Source: Actinoallomurus sp963850195 (GTDB lineage Bacteria; Actinomycetota; Actinomycetes; Streptosporangiales; Streptosporangiaceae). Taken from it: DNA of 64,000 nt. The stretch spans positions 310,001 to 374,000 of the forward strand of contig CAWKKD010000004.1 in NCBI GenBank assembly GCA_963850195.1, written 5' to 3'. How positions within the stretch are numbered: the first letter of the stretch is position 1; each line of letters opens with the position of its first letter. This document shows, in pieces, positions 42,081 to 50,482 of the stretch. Below the pieces are notes generated by a model. The model worked only from the letters and a program-made list of their open reading frames with translations. It made no database searches and was not told the DNA's origin. The translations under genes were made by a program, and so were the position numbers.

Positions 42081-43706
42081 TCAGGGGAGTTCGGGGAGCT
42101 CACCGGCGGTGATCTGGGCGCGCAGCACGAACTTCTGGGTCTTGCCCATGGCGTTGGCGGGGACGTTGTCGCTGACGTACCAGGCGCGCGGGGTCTTGTG
42201 GGGTGCGAGCAGCTCGCGGACGTGGTCGTGCAGGTCGGCGGCCGCGGGCGGGTCGGCCTCGGGGGTGATGACGGCGGCGACCTGTTCGCCCCAGTCGGGG
42301 TCGGGGACGCCGAGGACGACCGCGGAGGCGACCTTCGGGTGGCGGATCAGGGCGGCCTCGATCTCGCGCGGGTAGATGTTCTCCCCACCACGGATGATCA
42401 TGTCTTTGAGGCGGCCGGTGACGCGCAGGTAGCCGCGGTCGTCCATGACGCCCAGGTCGCCGGTGTGCAGCCAGCCCTCGCGGTCGATCGCGACGGCGGT
42501 CGCGTCCGGCAGGTCGTGGTAGGCCAGCATCAGCTGGTAGCCGCGCGCGCAGATCTCCCCGGGCAGCCCGATGGCCTGGACCACACCCGATACCGGATCG
42601 ACGATCTTGATCTCGGCCTGCCACAGCGGCAGGCCGTCGGTGCCGCGCTTGTCGGCGTCGGTGTCGTCGGGGTCGGTCTGGGTGAGGATCGGGCTGAGCT
42701 CGGTCTGCCCGTACACGGTGGAGAAACGCGCGCCGAACCGGCGTTCGGCCTCCTCGGCAATGGCGGCCGGGACGGCGTCGCCGCCGGACATCACGATCCG
42801 GCAGGAGTCCAGGTCGTAGCCGTCGAAGCCGGGGTCGGCGAGCAGCGCCGCGTACATTGCGGGCACGCCGCCGAACAGGTCGGCGCGGTGGTCCTGGATG
42901 GCGTTCAGCACGAGGCCGGGTTCGAAGAGCTGGGCGAGCACGAGCGTGCCGGCCGACAGTGCGGCGCCCAGCACCGACAGCCCGCAGCCCGCGGTGTGGA
43001 ACAGCGGCAGCGCACTGGCCCACACGCCGCCGTGCGGGAACCCGGCGCGCGCGGCGACGAACCCGGCGTTGGTGACGAGACCGCGGTGGTGCAGGACGGC
43101 GCCCTTGGGGAAGCCGGTCGTACCGGAGGTGTACTGGATCTGCGCCGGGTCACCGGCCCCGACCGGCGGCAGGGCATGCGGCGGAGCGGACCGGATCGCG
43201 GGCAGCCACCCGCCGAAGCCGACCGTCTCGCGTAGCTGCGGCAGCCGCGCGGCGACCCGCCCGGACATCGCGGCCATGTCGGTGCCGCGGAAGGCGTCCA
43301 CGAAGAACACCCCGGCGGACCGCGACTGGCGCAGGAGGTATTCCAGCTCCGCTTCGCGCAGCGCGGGGTTGGCGGTCACCAGGACCAGCCCGGCCAGCGC
43401 CGCGCCGTACTGCAGCACGACCCATTCGGGGACGTTCGGCGCCCACACCGCGACGTGCTCGCCGGGGGAGAACCGGGCGGCCAGCCACGACGCGGCGTAC
43501 TCGGCGTCGGAGAGCAGCTCCGCGTACGTCCACGCCCGGTCGGTACGTCCGGCGCCGGTCAGCGCCGCGCCGGGCGGTGCGACCTCCACGAGCGCGACGG
43601 TGCCGGGCGTACGGGCCGCGGCGCGGCGCAGGACCTGCCCGGGCGTCAGGTCCAGAACGGGCCGTGAGGTGTCGGCGGGCCGGTAGGAGGTCCGAAGGCG
43701 GCTCAC
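42081..43706 (-). CDS. Acyl-CoA ligase (AMP-forming)
   Basis: A 541-residue ANL-superfamily ligase that activates a carboxylic acid to its CoA thioester via an acyl-AMP. The motifs are YTSGTTGFPKG (P-loop), VYGQTELSP, HTGDLG, GRLKDMIIRGGENIYPREIE (hinge) and the catalytic Lys in NAMGKTQKF. It is the last gene of a four-gene operon with R2lox, an SCP2-like protein and a crotonase, and it overlaps the crotonase gene by four bases. The substrate is not certain; medium- or long-chain fatty acid or a cyclic acid fits the context. Confidence 0.92.
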   Translation of the reverse strand: MSRLRTSYRPADTSRPVLDLTPGQVLRRAAARTPGTVALVEVAPPGAALTGAGRTDRAWTYAELLSDAEYAASWLAARFSPGEHVAVWAPNVPEWVVLQYGAALAGLVLVTANPALREAELEYLLRQSRSAGVFFVDAFRGTDMAAMSGRVAARLPQLRETVGFGGWLPAIRSAPPHALPPVGAGDPAQIQYTSGTTGFPKGAVLHHRGLVTNAGFVAARAGFPHGGVWASALPLFHTAGCGLSVLGAALSAGTLVLAQLFEPGLVLNAIQDHRADLFGGVPAMYAALLADPGFDGYDLDSCRIVMSGGDAVPAAIAEEAERRFGARFSTVYGQTELSPILTQTDPDDTDADKRGTDGLPLWQAEIKIVDPVSGVVQAIGLPGEICARGYQLMLAYHDLPDATAVAIDREGWLHTGDLGVMDDRGYLRVTGRLKDMIIRGGENIYPREIEAALIRHPKVASAVVLGVPDPDWGEQVAAVITPEADPPAAADLHDHVRELLAPHKTPRAWYVSDNVPANAMGKTQKFVLRAQITAGELPELP

Positions 43707-44560
43707 AGGTCACCGGCCGGGGGGACCGGTCCGCCGCCCTCGGGGATCCACCGGCCCGAGTCGCGCCAGCGTACGGCCTCGTGGAAGCCGTGTTCGGCGG
43801 CGAACTCCTGGAACCAGCGGCCTTCGGGGGAGTGGCGGGTGATGCCGTCGAACAGGGTCGCCAGGATCTGCGTGCCGTGTAGCCCCATGTTGTCGTACGC
43901 CTGGTTGATCATGAGTTTCTGCATGATGAGCTGGTTGACGGGCACGCCCGCGATGCGGTCCGCGAGGGCCTCCACGCGCGCGTCGAGGTCTTCGGCGGGC
44001 GCCGACTCCAGGACGAGCCCCCATTCGGCGGCCTGTTTCCCGTCGATGGTGTCGCCGGTGAACAGCATCCGCTTGGCGCGTTCGGCGCCGAGCCGGTACA
44101 CCCACATCGCCGTGGTGGGGCAGCCCCAGACGCGGGCGGGCATGTACCCGATGCGGGCGTCGTCGGCCATCAGGACCTGGTCGCAGGACAGCGCGATGTC
44201 GCTCCCGCCGGCGACCGCGAACCCGTGCACCTTGGCGATCGTGGGCTTGAGCGAGCGCCACAGCGAGAAGTAGTCGTCGGTGTTGCGTTTCATCATCCGG
44301 TAGTCCTTGACCGGATCCCACACCGCGTCCTGGGTGCCGGTGCCGCCTTCGGCGTACTCCTTGAGGTCATAGCCGGAGCAGAACGCCCGGCCGGCGCCCT
44401 GCAGGATGATGACGTGCACGCCGGGGTCGTCGTTGGCGCGTTCGAGGGCCGCCGGGAGGGCCCGCGCGAGCTCGTCGTTGATGGCGTTGAGCCGGTCCGG
44501 GCGGTTCAGGGTCAGGTACGCCTTGCGGTCCCTGGTCTCGTAGCGGACGGTGTCGCTCAC
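43703..44560 (-). CDS. Crotonase-fold protein with altered active site
   Basis: A 285-residue crotonase superfamily member. The oxyanion-hole segments AFCSGYDLKEY and HGFAVAGGSDIALSCD are present. The two catalytic Glu of enoyl-CoA hydratase appear replaced: Glu144 by Asp121, and Glu164 by Ala in GYMPARVWG (about residue 142). Simple hydratase activity is therefore doubtful; a hydrolase, isomerase or lyase reaction on an acyl-CoA is more likely. It lies between the SCP2-like and acyl-CoA ligase genes in one operon. Confidence 0.88.
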   Translation of the reverse strand: MSDTVRYETRDRKAYLTLNRPDRLNAINDELARALPAALERANDDPGVHVIILQGAGRAFCSGYDLKEYAEGGTGTQDAVWDPVKDYRMMKRNTDDYFSLWRSLKPTIAKVHGFAVAGGSDIALSCDQVLMADDARIGYMPARVWGCPTTAMWVYRLGAERAKRMLFTGDTIDGKQAAEWGLVLESAPAEDLDARVEALADRIAGVPVNQLIMQKLMINQAYDNMGLHGTQILATLFDGITRHSPEGRWFQEFAAEHGFHEAVRWRDSGRWIPEGGGPVPPAGDL

Positions 44561-44601
44561 AGACCCACCTCAGGTTCGACGCCGACGGGGCAAAGATCAT
44601 C

Positions 44602-45060
44602 TCACCGGTGTGCGGGCCGGGGCCGAGGAAGGTCGGCCGGGACGCGGCCGATGGCCGCGACCGCCTCGACGAACAGGTAGATCCGGCGGAAGAACGCCAG
44701 GATGTCGCCGTGCTCGAGGCGCAGCCGCCGGTACATCACGATCCGCCCGGGGTCCTCGCCGGCCAGCAGGTCCTGCCAGGTCGCGAGGTCGGCGGCCAGC
44801 ACGTACGTCGCGTCGGGGGCGCCTTCGACGATGGCCGCCTCGGCGCAGGTGCCGTCTCGCCAGCCGAGCCGCAGGTAGGTGGGGTCGGCGCCGGGCAGGT
44901 CGCGTACGCCCAGCGCCCACGAGCCCTCCAGGTCCGAGCGGGCCCGGTCGATCCAGTCCCAGTACACGTCGAGCTTGGCGGCGCGCAGCGTCGCGTCGGG
45001 GCCGCGGTTGATCGCCTCGCGGACCTGCTCGGCCCACGCGTCGGTGAACAGTTCGGCCAT
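44602..45060 (-). CDS. SCP2-like lipid-binding protein
   Basis: A 152-residue protein with an SCP2 (sterol-carrier-protein-2) type fold. DLEGSWALGVRDL, YLRLGWRDGTCAEAAIV, YVLAADLATWQDLLAGEDP and the final MYRRLRLEHGDILAFFRRI match the alternating strand-helix pattern of the domain. Such domains bind lipid tails or acyl-CoAs. Its ATG lies two bases after the R2lox stop, so the two are co-translated, suggesting it presents substrate to R2lox. The family assignment is by pattern only. Confidence 0.7.
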   Translation of the reverse strand: MAELFTDAWAEQVREAINRGPDATLRAAKLDVYWDWIDRARSDLEGSWALGVRDLPGADPTYLRLGWRDGTCAEAAIVEGAPDATYVLAADLATWQDLLAGEDPGRIVMYRRLRLEHGDILAFFRRIYLFVEAVAAIGRVPADLPRPRPAHR

Positions 45061-45062
45061 CG

Positions 45063-46025
45063 TCAGCCTCCCGCGAGTTCGGGCCGAATGTTGGCGATCA
45101 TCTTCTCGAGGTCGGGCGGCAGGCTGATGCCGACGTCGGTCAGCTTCATCGTGAGCTGGCGGATCATCAGCCGGCGTACCTCCTCATCGGACCAGCCGAG
45201 CGCCTCGAGGGCCACGCGGCGGCTCATCGCGGCGTTGATGATCAAGATGGTGCGGAGCGTGTCGTGGATCTCGCGGAGCATGCGCGGGTCCTCCTGGACG
45301 GCCTCGCGCAGGAACCGCATACCGAACTGCACGTGCCGGGCCTCGTCGCGGCACGTCGCGGTGAACCCGGCGTAGTAGGCCGGCAGGAACCCGCGGTTGC
45401 GGCAGTAGCTCAACGTGATCTTCATGACGGACAGGGCGAGGACGCCTTCGATCCACAGGAAGTACGTCGTGCCGTAGCGGACCCGCGCCGCCATGTCCTC
45501 GGGGTCGGCGCGCAGCTCGTCGGCCTGGTAGGCCAGCAGCCCGAACGGCCCGATGAACGTCTCGGACACGTGCTGGAACGAGGCGTCCAGGACGTCTTGC
45601 ACCGACTCGCCGGCCAGCCCGACGACCTCCCGGTAGAACCGGTCGAAGAAGACGGTGTGCCGGGCCTCGTCCTCGATCTGGCTCGACATGTAGATCCGCG
45701 ACTCCTCGCTGCCGCCGAGCATGAACACCGGCAGCTCGACCTCGACCTGGCGCTCGCCGTGGTGGAAGCCGGAGGAGATCGCCACGAACGCGTCGCGTTC
45801 GTCCTGGCTCATCCGCTCGGCCCAGTCACGTTGGTCCTGGGCGAAGTCCAGCTCGTAGACGTCCCAGCGCTGCCGCAGGTATCTGCGGTACAGGTCGAGG
45901 TAGCCCGGCAGGCGCTTGAGGTCCTTGTGCACGTAGTCGATCACGTCGTCGATGTCGACGTCACGGATCCGCCCCAGATCCGACTCCTCGACCGCGGCGA
46001 CCTTCTCCCGCGACATTTCCGGCAT
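45063..46025 (-). CDS. R2-like ligand-binding oxidase (R2lox)
   Basis: A 320-residue ferritin-fold dimetal oxidase. The metal ligands are Glu91, Glu120, His123, Glu193, Glu228 and His231. The radical Tyr of ribonucleotide reductase R2 is replaced by Phe127, so it is not a reductase subunit. Val94, three after the first ligand, and Tyr188, five before Glu193, match the Val-Tyr pair that forms the ether cross-link in known Mn/Fe R2lox proteins, which bind a long fatty acid. GAGGAG precedes ATG 46025. It is the first gene of an operon with SCP2-like, crotonase and acyl-CoA ligase genes, which suggests oxidation of a lipid-derived substrate. Confidence 0.85.
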   Translation of the reverse strand: MPEMSREKVAAVEESDLGRIRDVDIDDVIDYVHKDLKRLPGYLDLYRRYLRQRWDVYELDFAQDQRDWAERMSQDERDAFVAISSGFHHGERQVEVELPVFMLGGSEESRIYMSSQIEDEARHTVFFDRFYREVVGLAGESVQDVLDASFQHVSETFIGPFGLLAYQADELRADPEDMAARVRYGTTYFLWIEGVLALSVMKITLSYCRNRGFLPAYYAGFTATCRDEARHVQFGMRFLREAVQEDPRMLREIHDTLRTILIINAAMSRRVALEALGWSDEEVRRLMIRQLTMKLTDVGISLPPDLEKMIANIRPELAGG

Positions 46026-46084
46026 CTGCCTCACTCCTCACACTTCGACACCCGGCACCGTACCGACACCGAGGCGCCGGCGGG

Positions 46085-47332
46085 TCAGGGCTCGGCGTAC
46101 AGCGCCACACTCAGGTCCGTGAAAGCGATCACACCGCCGGTCCGGTACGCGCGGAACCCCGGCCCCTTGCGCAGCTCCACGGCGTACCGCGGCCCCGACT
46201 CGTAGCTGAGGCCGGTCAGCGACGGCGACCGCGCGGCGTCGGCGAGCGCCAGGGCGGCACGGGTCAGCGTGAACCCCTGCCCGGTGAAGCGCGGCGACGC
46301 GACGGAGTCGAACACGTCCTGCACCGGGGAGGCGACGGTACGCGGCGCCGGGGTCAGCGGCGCACCGCTCACGGCCGGACTCCAGACATCGGGCCGGTAG
46401 GTGGACCCGCTGGTCAGGTACGACCAGCGCACCCCCGTGATCGCCCAGCGGCCCGCGCGCAGCCCGGGGACGGCCGACCGCAGGTCCAGCACCGACACCC
46501 CGTGGCTGCCCAGGACCCGCAGCGAACCGCCGGTGGCCTCCAGCGCGGTGTCGGGGTCCAGGCCGAACACCCGGTCGCGCCCGGTGTCAGAGGCCAGCCG
46601 CACCGCGCGCCCGAGCCGCCCGAACGCGCTGAAGTGCGTGTCGAGCAGGCCGTCCTTGAAGAACCCGAACCCGCCGCGCCCCAGATAGCTCAGCCGGGTC
46701 GCGTCTTCGAAGTAGCCGGGCCCCGACCCGTCGCGCAGACCCTGGTAGGTGGCGCCGCCGGTGACCATGTCCGGGCCGGCCTGGATCTGGGCGCCCGCGC
46801 TGGTGCCGGCCACGACCGCGCCGGCGGCGAGCTTGGCGCGGATCACCGCGAGGACCTTGCTGTCGGTGTGGGTCTTGCCGTGCAGCAGCGTCGTGACCAG
46901 CCGCGACTGGTCGCCGCCGCCGAACAGGAACCCGCTCATCGACTCGACCTGCGCCACGACGCGCGGGTCGTCGGCGGCGCCGATGTGGTCCAGGTCGATC
47001 GGCACCCACTCGGCCTGGCCCGCGCCGTGCCGCCTGAGCAGGTCGGTGTAGATCCGCCCGTTGGAGACGCTGTTGGCCGCGCGGGCGGTACCGGCGTCGG
47101 CGTCACGACTCGGCGGGACCGACGCAGCCGTGATCACGCCGATCTTGGCGTGCGGGCCGCCGGCCCGACGGACGATCTCGCCGTAGATCTGGGTGTTGTC
47201 GTCGGCCAGCGCGCCGCCGATCATGATGAGGGTGCCCCGCGGGGGTGGTTCGGCGCGTGCGGGGGTCACCATCATCGCCGTCAGTGCGGTCACCGCGGAC
47301 ACGATGGCAAGTCTTCGCCGGAAAGGACTCAT
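46085..47332 (-). CDS. Secreted cyanophycinase-like peptidase (S51)
   Basis: A 415-residue serine peptidase of family S51. A signal peptide (about residues 1-27, ending ARA) is followed by TLIMIGGALADDN, FLFGGGDQSRL and the nucleophile Ser178 in GTSAGA. Cyanophycinases cut multi-L-arginyl-poly-L-aspartate; secreted forms let heterotrophs feed on polymer released by cyanobacteria. No cyanophycin synthetase is seen here, which fits scavenging. The C-terminal 150 residues extend beyond the peptidase core. ATG 47332 is the likely start. It lies 59 bases upstream of R2lox on the same strand, but is probably separate. Confidence 0.88.
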   Translation of the reverse strand: MSPFRRRLAIVSAVTALTAMMVTPARAEPPPRGTLIMIGGALADDNTQIYGEIVRRAGGPHAKIGVITAASVPPSRDADAGTARAANSVSNGRIYTDLLRRHGAGQAEWVPIDLDHIGAADDPRVVAQVESMSGFLFGGGDQSRLVTTLLHGKTHTDSKVLAVIRAKLAAGAVVAGTSAGAQIQAGPDMVTGGATYQGLRDGSGPGYFEDATRLSYLGRGGFGFFKDGLLDTHFSAFGRLGRAVRLASDTGRDRVFGLDPDTALEATGGSLRVLGSHGVSVLDLRSAVPGLRAGRWAITGVRWSYLTSGSTYRPDVWSPAVSGAPLTPAPRTVASPVQDVFDSVASPRFTGQGFTLTRAALALADAARSPSLTGLSYESGPRYAVELRKGPGFRAYRTGGVIAFTDLSVALYAEP

Positions 47333-47575
47333 ACCGCAACCGCGGCAGCGTCGAGCAGGTGCATGTGCATGATCTGACACTCGGGTCGGGGCGAACGCCG
47401 TGATCGATCGCCGTCGAACATCTTCTGGGAGTCCGACGCCGTCGTCGGGTGGAGAGGGATGCGGCGGAGACCCCGATGAAACCGCCGCGACGCGGCCGGT
47501 GAGTGCACGTGACCACGCGTGATCGCGTCACCGACGTGCACAGCCTACCCGCCACCTCGAAAAGGCTCTGACCAG
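47333..47575. other. Intergenic region upstream of cyanophycinase
   Basis: The 243 bases hold no convincing gene. A GTGAC...GTCAC inverted arrangement is seen around 47508-47531 and might be regulatory. The cyanophycinase promoter should lie here. Confidence 0.4.
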
Positions 47576-48030
47576 GTGAAACTCGTGTCGTCTCGCAAGC
47601 CCCAACCTCACCATCCGTCGTGGCCGTCTCAGGCGGTCGGTAACCGGCGAGGCCGGCCCCTGGAACGAGGTGAACGCGCGCCGTCCCCCCGAGTGATCCT
47701 GCTGCTGGCCCTGGCCAGCGGCGTGGCCGCCGGCAACATCTACTTCCCCCAGACGATCAGCCCGCCGGCCTGCGCGTACCGCCAGGCTCGGCCGCGCAGT
47801 TCGGGAACGCCGCCGGGATCTTCCTGCTGGTGCCGCTCGGCGACCGGTTCCGGCACCGCCCGCTGATCGTCACGCCCAACCAAGCGCGCAGCCGACTCAA
47901 CACCGCGTACATGACGTGCGTTCCTCGGCGGCAGCCTGGGGTCGGCTCGGGCCCCTCAGGTACCTGCACCTGCGCTGACCGGGCGTGTGCGCGCTGGTGG
48001 CTCTCCTCGCCGCCCTCAGCGGCCGGTTAG
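47576..48030 (+). pseudogene. MFS transporter with internal deletion and frameshifts
   Basis: The N-terminal helix VILLLALASGVAAGNIYFPQ belongs to a YNFM-type major facilitator. A shift then leads to AGLRVPPGSAAQFGNAAGIF and LLVPLGDRFRHRPLIVT. It next jumps to NQARSRLNTAYMTC, which lies near helix 10-11 in intact proteins, and then a further shift. Roughly 250 residues are missing. The 3' end overlaps the convergent nitroreductase gene. Confidence 0.8.
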
Positions 48031-48528
48031 CTCGATGACCAGTGGTGTCCCACGGGCGTACCAGGTCGCGTGCAGCGCCCGGATCCTCTCCTCGGTCGGT
48101 GCCCCGGAGCGGTGCATGCGGTACTCGGCCCGGTCGAAGCGGTTGACGGTACCGGCGTAGATCCGCCGGCCCTCATCGAGCTCGGCCGGGTCGGTGATCT
48201 CGCGGGCGGCGCCGCGGAGGGTCCCGCCCGCGACGCGCAGCTCGACGTGTGGGTTCGCCTTCAGGTTGAGGACCCACGCGGCGCGCGCTCCGGTCAGCGA
48301 CACGAGGTAGACCTTCTGGCCGTCACGGATCGCGCGTACGCACCGGCGCCTCCGTTTGCCGGTCGTTCGGCCGATGGTCGTGAGCACGCCGAAGCCGCGC
48401 GGGGGCGCCAGCCTGAACCACGGCACCTGGAAGGCGTTGAGGACACGCGACCCGGTCGACGTCGTCGTCAGCGGGTTGCGCGTGTGACCTTCCAGGTAGG
48501 CCTGCACCTGTTCGTCGTCGCCGCGCAC
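48016..48528 (-). CDS. F420-dependent nitroreductase-like protein (DDN family)
   Basis: A 170-residue split-barrel protein of the deazaflavin-dependent nitroreductase family. The GVLTTIGRTTGKRRRRCVRAI core and WVLNLKANPHVELRVAG are typical, and family members bind F420H2. This points to a host that makes F420, as actinobacteria do. Start GTG 48528 lies one base after the stop of the upstream epimerase-like gene, so the two are co-translated. The substrate is unknown. Confidence 0.88.
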   Translation of the reverse strand: MRGDDEQVQAYLEGHTRNPLTTTSTGSRVLNAFQVPWFRLAPPRGFGVLTTIGRTTGKRRRRCVRAIRDGQKVYLVSLTGARAAWVLNLKANPHVELRVAGGTLRGAAREITDPAELDEGRRIYAGTVNRFDRAEYRMHRSGAPTEERIRALHATWYARGTPLVIELTGR

Positions 48529-48529
48529 G

Positions 48530-49543
48530 TCAGCCGTCCGCGAGCAGGCTCCGCAGCACGGTCTGCTCCTTGGCCGGGTCGAGCCCGTACCGGGGACGGC
48601 CCGGCGACGGCACGGGGTCGCCTTCGGCCTGTAGCCACGCCCACGTGTCGGCGACGGTCTCCTCCACCGGACGGCACGTCAGCCCGGCGGCGTAGGCGGC
48701 CGAGACGTCACCGTCGTGCATGCCGCCGTACTCCTCGTCGCGCGGCAGCCAGATCGGCATCTCCGTCCAGGGTGCGACGCCGGCCTCCTCCAGGACCTTG
48801 GCGGGCGTCCACGCCAGCACCGCGTTGGAGCCGACCGCGGCCATGGCCGCGGACAGCAGCCCGCCCATCGTGGTGTGCCCGGGGCGGCTGACCGTGTTGA
48901 ACGCCCCGCCCAGACCCTGCTCGGCGGCGGACAGCATCCACGCCGCCAGGTCCCGCGCGTCGATGTACTGCAACGGCCGGGCCGGCTCGCCCGGCGCCAG
49001 TACCCGCCCGCCGCGCTCGATCCGCCGCAGCCACCACGGCATCCGCCCGATGATCTCGTACGGGCCCAGCACCAGGCCCGCGCGCGCCAGCAGCGCCCGG
49101 TCACCGAACGCCGCGACCGCCGCGAGCTCACCGCCGCGCTTGGAGGCCGCGTAGTCCTTCTCGTCCTCACCGGCCGGGTCCCCGTCGACGACCGGCGCGC
49201 TCTCGTCCGCGCCCCAGGGGATCGGCCACGTGTACACCGACCGGCTCGAGACGTACCCGTAGTGCCCGGCACGCCCCGCCAGCAGCCCGGCCGCGTCCGC
49301 GACCGGGCGCGGCGCGCCGCTCCAGGTGTCGATGACCGCGTCCCACTCCCGTACGCCGAGGGCCCGACGCAGCGCCTCCACGTCGGTACGGTCGGCGACC
49401 AGCGCCTCCACCCCATCGGCCGCCGGCCCGCTCACCCCACGGTTGACCGTGGTGACCTCGTCCCCGCGCGCCAGCGCCGCCTCGACCACGGCCCGTCCGA
49501 CGTGATGCGTCCCGCCCAGCACCAAAAGCCTCATACTGGCCAT
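48530..49543 (-). CDS. NAD-dependent epimerase/dehydratase-like protein
   Basis: A 337-residue extended SDR. The Rossmann motif GGTHHVGRAV lies at about residues 10-19, with YVSSRSVY and DYAASKRGGE as the active-site region (the usual YxxxK is read as Y-AASK), and a substrate domain with RPLQYIDARDLAAWML. ATG 49543 is chosen and 49534 is possible. It is co-translated with the nitroreductase-like gene and is probably a reductase rather than a sugar epimerase. The substrate is unknown. Confidence 0.85.
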   Translation of the reverse strand: MASMRLLVLGGTHHVGRAVVEAALARGDEVTTVNRGVSGPAADGVEALVADRTDVEALRRALGVREWDAVIDTWSGAPRPVADAAGLLAGRAGHYGYVSSRSVYTWPIPWGADESAPVVDGDPAGEDEKDYAASKRGGELAAVAAFGDRALLARAGLVLGPYEIIGRMPWWLRRIERGGRVLAPGEPARPLQYIDARDLAAWMLSAAEQGLGGAFNTVSRPGHTTMGGLLSAAMAAVGSNAVLAWTPAKVLEEAGVAPWTEMPIWLPRDEEYGGMHDGDVSAAYAAGLTCRPVEETVADTWAWLQAEGDPVPSPGRPRYGLDPAKEQTVLRSLLADG

Positions 49544-49594
49544 CTTCGCGTCCCGGCCCGCCCGGAGCACGGCATTTCACCAGGGGCGAAGCCG

Positions 49595-50464
49595 TCAGGC
49601 CTCGTGGCGAAGCCAGTCAGGGAGCGCCTCGCGGCGGTCCCGCCACACCTGCGGGACACCGTCGCCCGCGCCGATGATCCCTCCGACGATCGCCGCGGTG
49701 GTGTCCATGTCACCACCGACCGCCGCGCACGCACGGACCGCGCCCTCGAAGTCCCCCTGGTAGCGGACCGCCGCCCACAGCGTGAACGGCACGGTGTCCG
49801 GCGCGCTGATCTTCGACCCGTTCCCGAGGCGCGCGGCGGCCTCCTTGGCGGTGGCACCGGACAGACCGCGTGCGGCCTCGACTCCGCGCCGTACGTCGCA
49901 GGGCACCAGGTGGTCCAGCACCACCGTGAACAGCTCGTGCGGCCCCGGCCCGGCCAGGTGCGCCGCGGCCACCGCGACCGCCACCGCCCCGGCCACCCCC
50001 TCGGGGTGCGCGTGCGTCACCTCCGCCGACCGCACCGCCTCGGCCGACGCGCGCTCCAGGTCACCGGCGAAGTAGGCGCCCAGGGGCGCCACCCGCATCG
50101 CCGCGCCGTTCCCGTACGACCCGGCGCCGCCGAACCCGCCCAGCGACGCCGCACGCCAGTCCATACCGCGGGTGACCTTGTCCAGCAGCTCCAGCGTGCC
50201 CACGCCGTAGCGGCGGGCGACGGTCCGGCGTTCCGCGAACGCCTCCGCGAGCGCGTCCTGGTCGATCCGCCCGTCCCGGGCCAGCGCGTCGACGACCGAG
50301 CACGCCATCTCGGTGTCATCGGACCATGCCCACGGGCCCGGCGGGTCCGCGGTCCACGCGTCGAGGACCCGGTTGCCGGGCTGGAAGAACTGGTCCCCGA
50401 AGGCATCGCCGACCGACAGGCCGGTGAGTGAGACGAGAGCGCGCGCGGTCGCGGTGAGAGCCAT
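49595..50464 (-). CDS. ADP-ribosylglycohydrolase family protein
   Basis: A 289-residue DraG/ARH-type hydrolase. LTGLSVGDAFGDQFF at the start, WSDDTEMACSVVDAL (metal motif) and the C-terminal AAVGGDMDTTAAIVGGIIGA (GDMDT metal motif) indicate an intact bimetal site. It is shorter and clearly diverged from the paralogue at 7102-8127. It lies between an epimerase-like gene and a membrane-protein gene on the same strand, with short gaps. The target of de-ADP-ribosylation is unknown. Confidence 0.92.
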   Translation of the reverse strand: MALTATARALVSLTGLSVGDAFGDQFFQPGNRVLDAWTADPPGPWAWSDDTEMACSVVDALARDGRIDQDALAEAFAERRTVARRYGVGTLELLDKVTRGMDWRAASLGGFGGAGSYGNGAAMRVAPLGAYFAGDLERASAEAVRSAEVTHAHPEGVAGAVAVAVAAAHLAGPGPHELFTVVLDHLVPCDVRRGVEAARGLSGATAKEAAARLGNGSKISAPDTVPFTLWAAVRYQGDFEGAVRACAAVGGDMDTTAAIVGGIIGAGDGVPQVWRDRREALPDWLRHEA

Positions 50465-50482
50465 ACCGGCAATCCTTGCGGA

